Assembly (NCBI GenBank): GCA_003344405.1
Contig: NOWV01000262.1
Location: 1-64,000 of the forward strand
Direction of reading: 5' to 3'
From: Trichoplax sp. H2
Taxonomy: Eukaryota > Placozoa > Uniplacotomia > Trichoplacea
Length of the DNA: 64,000 bases
Under the pieces are notes generated by a model that saw nothing but the letters and a program-made list of their open reading frames with translations, was not told the origin of the DNA and searched no databases. Made by a program: the position numbers and the translations under genes. Each line of letters begins with the position of its first letter. Position 1 is the stretch's first letter. Of this stretch, positions 38,001 to 53,000 are shown piece by piece.

Positions 38001-41000
38001 TAAAATTTTTCCTATTATCATGTTTCTTTAAATACTTGAGAAGACTAATACTGCAAGTTTTACTTTATTAATAAAGGTAGTGGTCTATGAGTTAGGGTTA
38101 TTTGCTACTTTAAATATCATCAGTATCGAATTAAATTCAAAATATAACAAAATTCTAAATGTTCTAGTGGGGTATAAACAATTACTCATACTGTAATCGC
38201 TAAATGTGTATTAGTGTATCAAAACAATTTAGGATATCGTACAATCATTTTTTGACTAGAGACATTTTTAATTTAGTACATAAATTTATTCAGATAGTTC
38301 CAGTAACAAATAACTAACACTAACTGTCAGTCCTAAGCTATACAACTGTTATTTTTTAATTAATCTTCAGTAAGAGGCTTTTCACTCTGAATTTTGATTA
38401 TTATAATAAAAACCTTGTTGGTGCCATAATACAGATAATTTTTAATTCTATATTCGCTATATTATGCTATAAAAAACAAATTTTCGTTTTTCGGTATAAC
38501 TTATTTATTTAAATTATAAACTATGAAGTATTTGTATTTAAGGAGAATTATATATATATATATATATATCCATCTACATATATCATTGTCACAAACTTAT
38601 GTTGTGAACTACTACACTAAACTAATAGATTACTTATGCCTTACTCCACTACACCTAGAGTTCTAGTGCATGGCACTTCTATACTACTTACGGTCGCACA
38701 GGGATAAGACTGTTCTACAAGATTAGTATACTTTTTACTAATGGAGTAGCTGAGTACCTTCTCGTACACGATCTAATAAAGAACTCAGGAACTGAACATT
38801 CGCTCGTCCTTTTATACCCTTCCACTAAATTTGTGGTGCACACATAGTAACTTTACAATATAAGATTTACATAATTTGTATAGCTAAATGCTAACAAAAT
38901 CTATTTAATTAGCAAGTACGGTGCTTTGCTCCGTAACAATCATCATAACAGTCTATTATGGCTTGACTACTATCCAATTGGATTTATAATTGAAGGAATT
39001 AGTAACTTTTGACCTTGCATGTTTTTCAATTATTAATGCATAATCTTCGAGAGTGCGACAAAAGATTATTAATTACTTACATCCCAATTAGAAATGGCCC
39101 GACACGTTCATATAAATCTCTTACGAAGGTGTTTAATATTATTGGATTATCGCTTACATCTCTATATTATTAAAAAAAATTTGGAAACCTTTATGGATCC
39201 TTCCCAGATAGTAGTTTATCTTAGTTAGAAACAGCTGATAAAAGATTTAATAAAGGAAATTGTAGTTGAAGCCGAAACCTCATTAGATGAACATAATTTT
39301 GGTATTCATAATGTAGTAGAAGTATTAACTGTAATGATGTGACAATATTTAGGATTTATAAGATGATCTACAGTATACTAATATGCCAATTTGAGGGTAA
39401 AGATTTATTTACATACAATTTTAAATTGATTATTGCTGCCATTCCATTAATAAATCTAGGCCAGTTATTACCTACCAATTTTCTACAAAAGTAATGATAA
39501 AGTTTTTGTTTCTATTATTATCATTGAAAAGGCATACAGTAACTACTATTAAGAATTTTGAGAATAATCGTTTTTAATATAAAATTAGACTAATTTTTAA
39601 CTCTAGTCTTTATCATTCCATTAAAGCAAACTTACAAGTCGTTAACTAAATTCAATTTATCAAGAAAGTCTTTCTGCACATCTATTCCATTTGCAATCAG
39701 ATTGGTGTAGCTCATATCACTGATAAAGATATACAAAGTAAAGGCTGAACTCTAGCAATACCGTTTATTAAGCTAATGATATTAAGTTCTTTATCAATGA
39801 ACCATTAGCCAGCAACTTACATTTTAGTGACTTGATAGAATAAGCGATCACAGTTGCCGTCAAATTCTAGGATATTGTTATATGCTAAATTTCTAAAATT
39901 GAACAGCAACATAATCTGATTAGTCTGCCTTATTTCTGATAGTTTATAAGAATATTAACATAAAGATTTAAAACTGCAGGGAAGAACTGCAGCGGTTAAA
40001 AATAATTGCCAATTGAACTTATTACTTACAGAGATCTGAGTACCGGAGGCAATCCTGAGCAATTCAAGTACGTAATCTTGTTTCCAGCTAAATTGCTAAA
40101 ATTAAAATTGATTCAATTGCTATGTTGAGAAAAGTCATAAGTTATACTGTATAAAATTATCTATTTTAGCCTTCGATAATATTCCGTAAAATACTTAAAA
40201 AATATTATTTATACAAATCTTCACAATAACTTAGCATCTGCCTTCTGATTTATTGTCACGGTACGCCGTTACTAATTAAGTAACTGTAAATTAATGAATG
40301 CTTATGAATAGATAAGATAAGGTTATGTGCTATGTTTTAATGCGCTTGTAGCTGATAATAGGATGGTAGAAATGAGATAAAAATAGCAGTTGTTAGCAGT
40401 TAATTTACTGTAGGTTTATAAGGTGTGTTAATCTCTAAAAATTGAGCTGTGCATGTGTAATGTAACTTAGTATTGTGATTGTAGACTGTTAGCCATGTGT
40501 AGTATAATGTACGGTAGATATTTATCCTAAGAGATATTTGGTAGCTGTAACTATAGACTGTAGTGGTAGAGACTCTATGCTAGAGTACAGATGACTATAT
40601 ACAGTAAGCTGTTGAGTTACTAATATGGCTATAGGTAAAAATAGAACTGTAAATCATATATTATGATATGGTTAATTGATTGTACTTTGGCTGGTGTGAA
40701 TAATGCCTGCGTAAGTACTGTAGTCGTATCCATATCGGATTAAGGATGGTCCGCAGTAGAATAGTGTTACTAAGAATAATTTAACTATGTGTAAAATAAG
40801 GTAAAAGGTTGCCATGCGGATTATAGCTGCGAATGCTACGGAAAGTATAAAAGCATGCAACTATAGATTATTCTGTTAGTTCGTTGTAGAAGTCTTTAGT
40901 AGTAGTATTCGGCTAGAGTAGAGCTGTGTAGTTAATCTTTGTATAAGATTCAATAAAGCCCTTATTTTTCTAAAATTTGGAATTTCGTGATCGGTATATA

Positions 41001-44000
41001 TCACAACATGGACGAAGGTTAAGCGTCTTAACACCTGATAGCTTGTAGCTATCTAAGTCTGAGAATATCGACATGTATATTTAGTAATGGTATTATACTA
41101 ATTAATGTAACTTGTAAAGCATGAATTCTCACTCGTTAATATTGGAATTCACTGTAGAAACCTATTTAAGCGCGTGTGTTTGTAGAATAAAGTAAGTAAT
41201 TGCTCAAGAAACGGCAAGACTCATATCGTGAAGAATAGTGTAATAATTAGTCAGTTGTCTGTGGAGATCAGCCGAGAAATCGAGTTCTCAAATACTTCTC
41301 TCATTGAAACTGTAGTACTGGGAGAAAAAACCCAAGGTTTAAGTAACTACACTAGAGTTCTTTACTTTCCTTTGCCACAAGTGAGGGTTGTGACATTTAT
41401 ATATAATACTTATTTGATTACATCTACGAAACATCGCTAATAATCCAATAAAAAGAGTATAAAAACAAAATTCAAGGCCTAAATTAATAACTGTTTGACA
41501 TATGCCAAGTTGAATTAAGAAATTTTTGTGGATTAAACGAAATTGTAATAGTTCTCATTAGTTATGGTAAAATATTTGTCGTTTCTTTTAACTGATTCAA
41601 AGACTATCATGCTTGTTATAGCTATGGGTAATTCACCTACAATTTGTATCACATAACAATAGATGTTATAAGAAGTATACAATATGTATAAATTGTCTAC
41701 TAAATATGAGTTCGTTCTTTCGTATATTTACTTACAGGTTTTCAAGAAAAGTTAATCCCAATTCGTCTTGATCAGACAAGGTTACTTTGTTATTACTTAA
41801 ATCGCTGAATGAAGAAAAAGAACCTGATTAAACTTTTGGTGCAATTAATTTATCGCGTGTGTAATAAAGTAGCCATCTTGCTTACAGAATTCTTAAATTT
41901 CGGTAACGTGAAAGTAATTTATTTCTTAATTCGGTTATAGCATTATTACTTAAATACCTGAAATTAAATTACTTAGATTACCTTTACAAAATCATACATA
42001 CTGGTAAATTCAGAATTACCTTAAGGTCTAAAATTGCAATTTTGATGAAATTTTATTATCAATGATTTGAATTGTATAGGTAACTAAAATCACTTACAAT
42101 TGGCTGAGATACGGTAATGTGACATTAAAGATCTTTGCAATATCTTCAATGCGATTAGAATTTAAGTTTCTTTTATATGAAGGTAAATGAGGCAAGATTA
42201 ATAATTATAAGACATATCCAGAATTTCTTTAGATTGAATAAATGTTAAAGTCTTCACCAAAAGGACAAGAATGGCATAATGTGCCTAATGATGAAGTATT
42301 AATATATCTTACAATATTCGTATGTTTTGCAATCCTTTCAAAATAGGATTAAGTTCCGATATTTGGTTATGTTGCAGATGCCTAAATGAAGTATTACGTA
42401 TAAGTGTTAAAAAATTATTTAAACGAAGTAAAAATAAACGTCTTACTAGGTAAGCGTTATACATATATCTTACAAAGTATTCAACTTTGTATTCATGAAG
42501 TAGTTTTCTCTCAAAATTCCAATCTGGTTATAATCAAGGTACCTTATAAGAAAATAGTCAATTGTGATATAAGAAATAGTTCTCAGCGTGTCTTTAGATG
42601 CATAAATTCTAATGTTTATTTAATGCAATTAGTGTACATAATTTGGTACAGTAAATCGAAATATTGGTTTTTTCATTAATAAAATGAATTCCTAAAAATT
42701 ATAGAACAGTAGCATAACCCTAAGATATATATTAATTTAAAGTTTACGAAAAGAAATTAAATTGATGGCGTATATTATAATCGCAATTACAATACGATTT
42801 ACAGCATCAACAGATTACTTACAGCTCTTTCAGACTTGTTAATTTTGCAAAATCTTGAACGTTTACGAATGTTATACGATTCGATGTTAACGATCTAGAC
42901 GGTAAATTTATCAATTATATCTTCTGTTATTTAACACTCCTGATAGCTGCGCTATTTTATTCTTAAATAACTGTATCTATATAATATATATCAGTTTGTG
43001 GATAAAATGTCAAGATACAAATAGTAATAATCTAATTCGACGCAAAATTACAAAACTGTATTTGCTATGTTAGTAGAATCAGGGACCACTTAATCAAAAT
43101 TGTACTCCCGCACGATTTTGATTGAATAATCCCATATAGAATGTTAATAATTTATTAGGTAATATGCCAAATTTTCCAAACAACACTACCTCATTGTATA
43201 AATATTAAGCACTAAAAATGCGATTGTAATTAGAACATAATGTATAATGCTATACAAAGTAGACAAAGTAATAAGTAGTGCTCAAATAGCGCTTATTTTT
43301 CAAGTACATCTTCATCCTCATGATTAATACTTTTCGCAAAGCACAACACTTGTCAATTTTATAATAATTAAGCTATCCCTTAATTTAATACTAGTATAAA
43401 TTAAGTCCTAACAAATTCAACCGTCCAAATATACTTACCGTAATAGAAGTATTCATATACTACTCATATGGAAAAGTTTATTCGGTTAGATAACATGCTA
43501 TACTTAGCTCATAAACTTACACCACAATAAGTTGAGATAGTGATCTTATAAAATCTAATTTCTGTAGCTTGTTATTCCTTACAAATCTACAAAATTATCA
43601 CCAGAAAATAATTTATAGGAGATTCTAATAGGAAATTTTCCAATAATTTTTTAATAAAATCATTAAAAATTGAAGAAGTAAATAAAGCATTTTTAAAGAT
43701 TCTTTAAGGCTGTAAACTATGTAACCAAACCAACTCTGGTATAGCTATTGCAAGGAATAGCCTTTTGAATCAACTTACAATGATTGTAACCTTGACAAAG
43801 GTTCTAACGCGTCTATATGTATAAAATCTAGGCGATTGGAGGAGATATTTCTGCAGCATTTAGATAGAATTTAGCGGTTAATAGTATTTAATTCGTACTG
43901 TAACATTAAATATAATGGAAAAGACACCTTTATCTAGCATTTTAACGTTTAATTTTTCTTCATTCCATGAAATGACAACATTCGCAATGAATTTGTTTAT

Positions 44001-47000
44001 GCAATAATTAAATTTTAATTATAATTGATACAAAACAATTTCACTCATTTCGACAGAATTAAGTAATATGGTATTTTACTGATAAAATAATTGATAATTA
44101 TAACTATTAGAATCAAGAATAATCGGTTTGAAATTATACACTGATCAAAGAAAAACTACCTCATTACCGTTAGGTTTACAGTCTACCAAAAGAAATCTAT
44201 TTTCTAATCAACAATTACTATCTATCTTTGGATAGAAACTAGCTCAACTTCTACCGACTCATTAAATATTTTTTCCAAGGACATATTACATTGTAATTCA
44301 TTACTCAGTTGGTTCATTTTAAAGCTTTTTAAACAAACAAAATTTTAAAAGCAACAATGTCAAGCCTACGAATTAGTTAGCATAATGCTAAATTTGCCTG
44401 TCTTATTCAGAAGATGGATTAGAAATTTTACTAGTAAGTAATAACGTAAATTTATTTCAAGTTACACCAAAAAATCATCTAATTATATTATAAGGGCCGT
44501 AACTTTTTCCAGCATTAACGGAAAAGGTGCAAATAGGGCTTACATTGAAAGCACCTGATTGTAGTTCTTCATCTCGAACAGATTTTTCACGCTTCTTATG
44601 TTGGTATACCTATTGCCTGTTAAATCACTAATATAAATTTCAATAGAAATATTGGTAAGTTAAAGTAAACAAATATAAATATGACTAAATGCTTACATTA
44701 ATTTCTGCTTAGGTTCAAACTCCAGTGATAATACTTACAGACTAATTAGGTGATCCAGAGTAGAAAAATTGAGTAGCTTTGATTCGTGAAGTTTATTGTA
44801 AGATAAATTACTTTTTTCAAGCAAGATAAAAAATGTAAATATTGTAACGAAATAATTAGGATATCAAAAGTTAAATGCATTAAAATGAAGTTATAGCGTT
44901 AATTAAAATTTTTTGTCATTGCATCACTAAACAAATTCATTCCTAAATTGACTTACAGGGTTCTACAGTCCCCAAACTCTAGGTGTCTTATTTCTAATAG
45001 AAAGTTGTTGGTCAAATCCCTGTATTAGAAAAATATTTATTAAAAGGAACAATCAATAGAAATGAAATATTCCGCGATATGTTACTATAATAAAGCTTTT
45101 TCTTTAAATATTTTCTAGATTAATAGTCTTATAACTCAGTCATTTGCTCTTTTGGGACTGTGCTTCAATTTGTTGCTATGCAACAAACATGGTCGATTTT
45201 ATTCCGATTACGCAATACTGGAGTTGTCATAACATTTATGTAACCATAGAACTTGTTAGGACTTACAAGCTATGTTTCACTGTGGCCTTCCTTCCACTGC
45301 TAGCTAATTTACTTTTGCTATAAAGCTTTAATGGATATGATCTTGATAGTCCTCTAAATAGATATAAGTGATCATTAATAAGTAATGTATCGTGAAATTA
45401 TATTGTAATACTTTCAATGTGCTATAATATTAAATTTTAGTGCAATGTCTTAGTTGTTTATAAGAAAATATCACTAAGTGTAAACATATCATAAGATTAA
45501 ATCAGAAGTTAGATGTATAGCATACAAGAAATCCATAAATGTCACAACAGGTAATTTAAATTCTTGAAAATTTCTGATAGGGTTGCCGCTAAGCTCTCTA
45601 ATAAAATTATATTTAAAATAGACTTTCTTGGTAAATGTTTTAGTTCATTTCACCAGATATCTTTCAAAACTGTATATAAATTTAATGTAATTAATCAAAA
45701 TCTGGTTTACATAGTGAATAAATTAATTATTAAAGAAGTTGCACTTACAGTGATTGTAATTTTATCAGGCCTGAGAATGCATTAGAATCAATATAAGATA
45801 TTTTGTTGGTTTGTAAACGTCTAAGCATGACAGAAAACATATTGAAGACAAGAAATTACTCATCATATAAGTAAATACTTCAGCTCTAGCTATTCACTTG
45901 ATAACAATCAAAGTGACTAAGTAAAAAAAATTATCGTAAAATAAAAAGGTTTATTTACTGCTATAGAGTTTAACGTTAGCTATATGGATTGGTTATAATT
46001 TAGAATAAATAAAAGCATAATTTTCTAGAATTTATAGTTGTGACAGTGTTATATACTGTATTAGAGTAGAAGTATTTATGTTAGGATAATTTTGTTAGCC
46101 TATCCTTTTTATTTAACTTCTAATTTGGATATACTGTGTTTTAAAATAGCACTGGCTTTTTATGACATTCACATATATATAAATACATATACTGAAATTA
46201 ATAGTTATATTATGGAATTCGAATTATCTACTTACAATTCGAATCATTGTGATTGTAACTTACTTATGGTAGATTATAGATTATCGTAGAAATGTCCCGT
46301 TATACGACATATCGTAATCTGACTATTCTGTATTAGTCATCAGATGTCAATCTTCGTGAATACTGTTGTCTGCATTAGGGAGCATTAGCTAAAATTAATG
46401 TCTAATTTAGTGAATGATTCCAAAGTTAATCGTACTAACTATGACTCATGAATTATTGAGGAAGAGTATATAATCGCAATATATCGTATAATAAAGTTAA
46501 TTCTTAAACTTAGTGTTTAATGTAAAATACGAGGCATCTAAGTCTTTGTGCAGTCTGCAGGTAGAGCAAAAGTGTTTCTGATAGTGCAGATATCGCTCCT
46601 TGATACGTGGTTCAAGAAATTGATTTATTGATCGTACATTACGTTATCGTGCTGCAATGCTGTTTTGTGGCCATTGTGGAGAGCTTAGTTAAATTATTAA
46701 TATAACTGATTGTTACAAATCTCCTATGTAACTAGAAAACGGATCTTAAACACTATCTTCACTAGCACTCGTGTTTCCAACTAACTTAGGCACCTATTGT
46801 AGTTGAACTAACTCTCAGCTACACAAATGAGCTACTAATGAGTAATAGGTTTAAATTATTCACTTTATTTACGTTAATCTTAGTCGTAAAATGTACTGAA
46901 GAAAAACGTAGAACATTCTTAGCAAAAATAGTCAAGTGATCCTGCAAGTGACTAAATTGAACTGAGCAGCTAAGCTAGTGCTCGGCTTTTTATAGTCTCG

Positions 47001-50000
47001 GCACACACCGATGGTGCTCTTGTGAATATTCTTGACATAGTGACTTACACTGTACAGTATACATATCCTAGTATAGGAGTTCAGTCAGAAGAAGTTAACA
47101 TAGATCGGTATAAGTCAACGCTAATTAACATTAGATGAATTAATGAGCCAACTAGAGCCTCAAGGCTCTGCAAAGTAATTGCACCTTACACTTAAGGAGT
47201 TATTAGTTAACGTTTACTAACTAAGTGTGTTAGCTCCGACACGTCAACAATATTGAACTTTCTGATACCTTGGCAATAACAACTTATTAATAAACATTAA
47301 TATCTAATAAGCTACTGGAGCAAACAACAATTTAAATGAGATAGTTTAATTAACATAGCAGTTATTATTTCGGAGCATAGCTCCGTAACACTGATCTTTT
47401 ATTGAATGCACTAGTAATGAGAGGTTGAGATAATTTTTCCGTAAGTTGATACAAAATAACTTGCATTAGTAACGAAATACGAATAACTTCCAAAGTTAGT
47501 TAGCGGTATCAGTTTTAGAGCTTTTAAATTAGCTTAGTAATGCGCAAATTACGTAAGTGAATATGAATAACTAAGTTTTAAGATTTAGTATCTTTCCTAT
47601 TATTACATTTCAATATTTGCTTGCTTTGCATTGTCCTTAACTTTGACATCAAACAATTTTCCAAAGTAAAAATAAAATGAATAGCCGAATCAATGCGTCA
47701 TTTATAAAAAGAATTACAAGGGGTAAATGTATGCTTGTGTTACAGTGTTATATACTGTATTACAGTAGAAATATCTATGTTTGGATAATTCTATTAGACT
47801 ATCCTTATTTAGTTAACTTCTAATTTGGATATACTATGTTTTAATATAGCACTGACTTTTTATGACAGTGACACTTATACACATACTGAAATTAATAGTT
47901 ATAATAGGGAATGCAAACCATCTACTTACAGTTCGAATCATTGTGATTGTAATTTACTTATGGTAGATTGTAAATTATCATGGAAATGTTCCGTGATAGG
48001 ACATATCGTAATCTGACTATTCTGTATTAGTCATTATATATCTATATTCGTAAATACTGTTGTCTGCATTAAGGGAGCAGTAGCTATACTTAATATCTAA
48101 TTCAGTAAATGATTCTGAGGTTAATTGTATTAACTATGACTCATGAACTATTGAGGAATAGTATATAAATGCAGTATATCGTGCAATAAAGAGAATTCTC
48201 AAACTTAGTGTTTAACGTAAAATACGAGGCGTTTAAGTCTTTGTGTAGTCTGCTAATAGAGCAAAAGTGTTTGTGATAGTGCAGATATCGTTCCTTGATT
48301 CGTGGTTCAAGGAATTGACTTATTGATCGTATATTGCGTTATCTCGTTGCAAAGCTGTTTTGTGACAGGTTGCTACTTACAATATTTTAAGATTCGTAAG
48401 ATACTCAAACTGATAGGCGCTTAATGATTGAAGTTCATTTTCATTTAGATTTCTAGGTCAATTTCAAGAATTTTAAAGAAATTATTATTATTATTATGGA
48501 TAAATATAGTTTATATCGTTCGTCAAACAAATACAAATATTAGTGAACTCACAAGTCCTTAAGACTAATCAACGGTGTAAAGATAACGGAATCCAAATGA
48601 GTTAATTTATTACCAGCCAAATCTCTATTTCATATTATTGAAGAAATGATAGAATCAGTACATAGATAGCTAGTTAAATAAAATTAATGCAAGCCTGATT
48701 ATCTTTATAGCATAAGATACAGTCTGGAAGCAATAACCAACTAAAAAACTTTTTTCATTTAAGACAAAATAATTAAAAGCAATTTTCCTTCGCAGAAATA
48801 TTTAAATTCTGCTACAACTACGGTATCTACCAATTAGGAGTAATTGGAAAATTAGCTGAATGCAATGGTGGCAATGCAGTAGCTTTTATTTACCCAAAAA
48901 TTTAGATATAGCTTTATATTTCGATCTGTTTTTTTTACGTACAAAGTGGTAAGATTGAATAAATCTTCAAATGCTGTGGCATTGATTACGGAGATGTTAT
49001 TGAATGTTAGCTCCCTAAGAATAAAAATTCGATAAGTACTTTAAAATTTTTTAATATATTGTATGATTTTATAATATGCTGGGAGAATTTTAACATTAAT
49101 GATTTTTGCCGAGTAAAAGACATTTGAAGGAATTATTGTTAATAACAATTTTAGACCTGCAATTGATAAAAAGATAAGTAATAAATAATTACAGTTTTAA
49201 AAGACTTTCAAGGCCGGAAAACTGGTAGCTCTCCAATAAATTTAATCGGCTATTAATGATACTCCTATTTAATATTCAAACAGACGTGAATAATTTTTCA
49301 AGAATTCATCTTTCACTAATTTACGTAGAAAAGTTTCAATATTAACAGAGCTTGTAAATGTCACTTAATGAAGATATAAAGCACTCCAAAACTATGTAAC
49401 TATGACAAAAGCGAATTAAAAGCATAACAATTATTTACTAATTAAGTCATTAAAGTATATTTTGTGCACAGAAATATTGATAACTGCGAGTACGTGAAAA
49501 CTATTGCGGTTGCTGTAAAATATTAATTAAAGTACAATTATTTTGTTTATGAAAGGATTTTAAAGAAGTGTTATAGAAAATATTTATTAATTTATTCATC
49601 AAATTATAGAAAACAATTTCGACCTTATGATAATAATTGTTCATAAATAAAATGTGGATTTAGGTAGCCGATTTGTTAAGTAGTACTAAACTGCACGAAT
49701 TGATCTTAAAAGCCAATAGTAAAGTAGAATAGTATACACGTTGATCATGTAGTTGTCTATGGGATGAAATGTAGAGCAGTACCGATTAGATCAGTACAGA
49801 GACTAATATTAGACGAATAATTCTTCATAATGCCAAATTACAAGGCAGTTTTACGGGACCAACGAAGGTAGAGTATACCTATTTTATATTATCGCCTTGT
49901 GTCATAACCTAGAGCATGATAGTAACTTACAAAGATGTTGCCATGAGCATGGATTTAAATATTTTAGTAGGAAGATGGGATATGATATTGTGGTCCATAA

Positions 50001-53000
50001 CTCTACAAAAAATTATTTATATTAATTGAGAATATTAAAAATCGAAACACGACGGCTTACTGAGTTTCACTTTCGTCAAATTCTAGAATATCACCAAAAA
50101 GCATTACTAATCTAAACCCTACTCTACTTCATTTAAATTTGCCCTAATATCATTTCATTATCATAATTTGATTTAAATTATCGATCTAACTATTCCAATA
50201 CTTTTATCATACATACAATGCTTTAATTTTATTCAGTTGCCGGAAAGATGTTGGAGCAATAAACCGAAAAAAATTGCTATTTAAGTACCTGTGTAAATAT
50301 GATTAGAAATTGCATAAAACAATGTTCGTTTTTAAATTAGTGATTATTAATTTTTATACATCATGTAAAAGAGACGATTTAGTATCGCTTAATTCTTACA
50401 CATTCTCTAAGTTAGGAGCACATATGGTTTCTGGATAAATATGAGTCAGTTTATTGCGATCTAATCTCCTGGTTATTAATATTTGTCAGTATTAAAAGCA
50501 AGCTCTCTATTTATTTAGTTTACAAACATCGACCAATTATAATGTTGTATTTAATCTCAATATCCAAAATTTTATACTGAATCGGAATTCGATTAATAGA
50601 CAATCTCGCTTATATACAATATAAGTGTATTTAACAATCCTTTATTATAACTGACTCGGAAGCGCTAATCTTATTGAGACTGAGTAATGAATCTTATATG
50701 TAGATCTATTCTAATAATATTCCCGAAAATTCAAGTATCACATTAATAGCAATCTTCGTAATAGCTTGGCTAAGGTAGAGGAATGTGCATTATATGGCAT
50801 ATAAATAATGTAGGCTAGTATTATAATGTTCTTTATGGCAGCTTTACGTAATCATAGACTGTGATTAATGTGATTAAATGACGTAGTTGTGCAACTAATA
50901 CTACGCGCCAAAGGTCTTGATTTACTTAATTGTTAATCTAGAGGCAGATACCTATTCATAAAATTTCTTAGATAAGTGGGCTAATGTTAATTATTTATTA
51001 ATATTGACTATTTAGAATATTTACGAATAAATAATCTTCATAATATTGGTAGAGTTTATAAAATTTAATTTCGTCAAAAATGATATAAATTCTTCTCTTT
51101 AGCCTATTACCATGGAACATTAATTTCATATCGTTGTTGAGTACGAAATTGGCAAGACTTACAACAATCTCAGTTGTTCAAGACCGCAAAAGGTTTTATT
51201 TTCTATCGTTAGCAGTCTGTTGACAGAAACGTTGCTGCATGAAGGGAGACAAGACGCATCTCATAAGTATCGATGTTAATTATGAAGTCGTTAAGCAATA
51301 ATTATATCCACAGTAATATTACTTTTTTAATTGATTGCCGATAAAAATATTACGAATGTGCCAGCGTGTCACAATCAAGCAGTAACGTTGTTATCTAACT
51401 ATAAGAGGTTAAGACTAGAGGTTGCTCTCCGGTGTTAGAGAATTACTAAGCTCAAATCAACAATTTACAACAAACTAAAAGTAGATCTAGTAGCCTTGCA
51501 ATACAGTCCTGCACAAAACAGCGAAGTAAGTGAATAGTGTTAAAAACCGAAATAAAATTAGATTATTGTGCCAGGAATAACGTTGTCTAGTTCAATAGCA
51601 CGCGGTATTTTTCAGAATGATGTAGGTGCAAAATGTAATATACTAAAATCTATTAGCCAAGTGTAATGGTCTGCATAGAATAAAGTATGTTAGTGGACTA
51701 TGGCTTATGAAGAAACGGTGAAGAAAGGTAGCAGCATTGCGGCTATTATACTAGGATGTCTCGAAAAGCCTGAACTATTCTTCTTATAAACTAAGTGCGC
51801 GACATTTAGAATACAGGAGCTTAACGAGGTCTATATGGTTATAATTGTCCTAAATTGTGAACCTGTAAAGAGTTGGAGTAAGCACTGAAGCTCGATATAA
51901 GTATCGAGTATATGCCTTATCAGGAGGACATTGGTTAACTAGAATAGTTAGTTATAAGAAATAAATTGGTATGCTTTACTATTTTATTATTTTAGACTAG
52001 CTTACACAAATCTATAATTGTTATAAACTGTAATAAAGAAGACTTTCATTTCTACTCAAATTTCTACTTTTATTATGGGCTGTAGCGGTAGAACTGATTA
52101 CAATAGTCGACCTTAATACATATCATCTGGTTTTTGTTTATTAGCTCTCTATATGACAATGAGGACTGTTGCATATTTTGCTCGGTACCTAATAAACTTA
52201 AGGTCATCATGTTACATTATTATAAGGTCTTACGACGCTAACAAAATAACTTAATTTTTATGCAATTCGAAATATGGGTATATACTCTAAAAATTTATGT
52301 ATATGTATGAACAGATAAAGAACTACATGAAATTCTATCATAAGCCAAGGTTTACTGCTTTGTTGTGATTTAATTATGCATTATTCTTGTACATCATCTT
52401 CTAATATTTCGTTATCTACGGCAAGACCACGTATTAAATGCAAAAGTATGTTTAACTTAACACGGTTAAATGCTCTCATAACCTACTTACAATATCATGA
52501 GATTTGTTAAGCTTCTCAGATGATGACGTTGTAAGTTCTCTAAACGGTTACCTGTTAGTGCACTATAAAGCTCATTTTTAAGTCGTGGATTAAAGTATAT
52601 AACTCAGAATAACAAACAGTCACTATACAAATCAAATCCTGTGGTAAAAGTTGGCTCCGATATTAATCTAAAAGTGTCTAGAGGTGTACGAAACTGGCAA
52701 ATTTATTTATTTAAAAATGATATGAGCTAACCGGCTTAATAGTTGGATAAATTATGCACTTTGACGAAAGAGTTTTCTATCTGAATTATTAGATGATCGA
52801 AAGTAAAGATTACTTATTTTATCTTATCTTCTTGTGTCACATACTTGGTCGTGATATTATGTTAGTAAGGTTTATGTTTCGTAATTTATTTTTAATCGTT
52901 TAGAAAGCAAATCAGACTAATGTAAAGAAGGACTAAAAGGAATATCCAATTATAATGGCTTACAAAGAGAAATCAGGAATGATATTAGCCACTGCAGCGA

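Noticed and set aside
42404-42679. 91-codon plus-strand open frame
   Set aside because: Overlaps the antisense of the gene B LRR35 exon (42474-42542) and its intron. The minus-strand exon has a match of identical length in gene A, so this is a shadow.
44180-44240. Possible extra LRR exon after a TTTAC donor in gene B
   Set aside because: The frame has a stop codon and no match at the same place in gene A.
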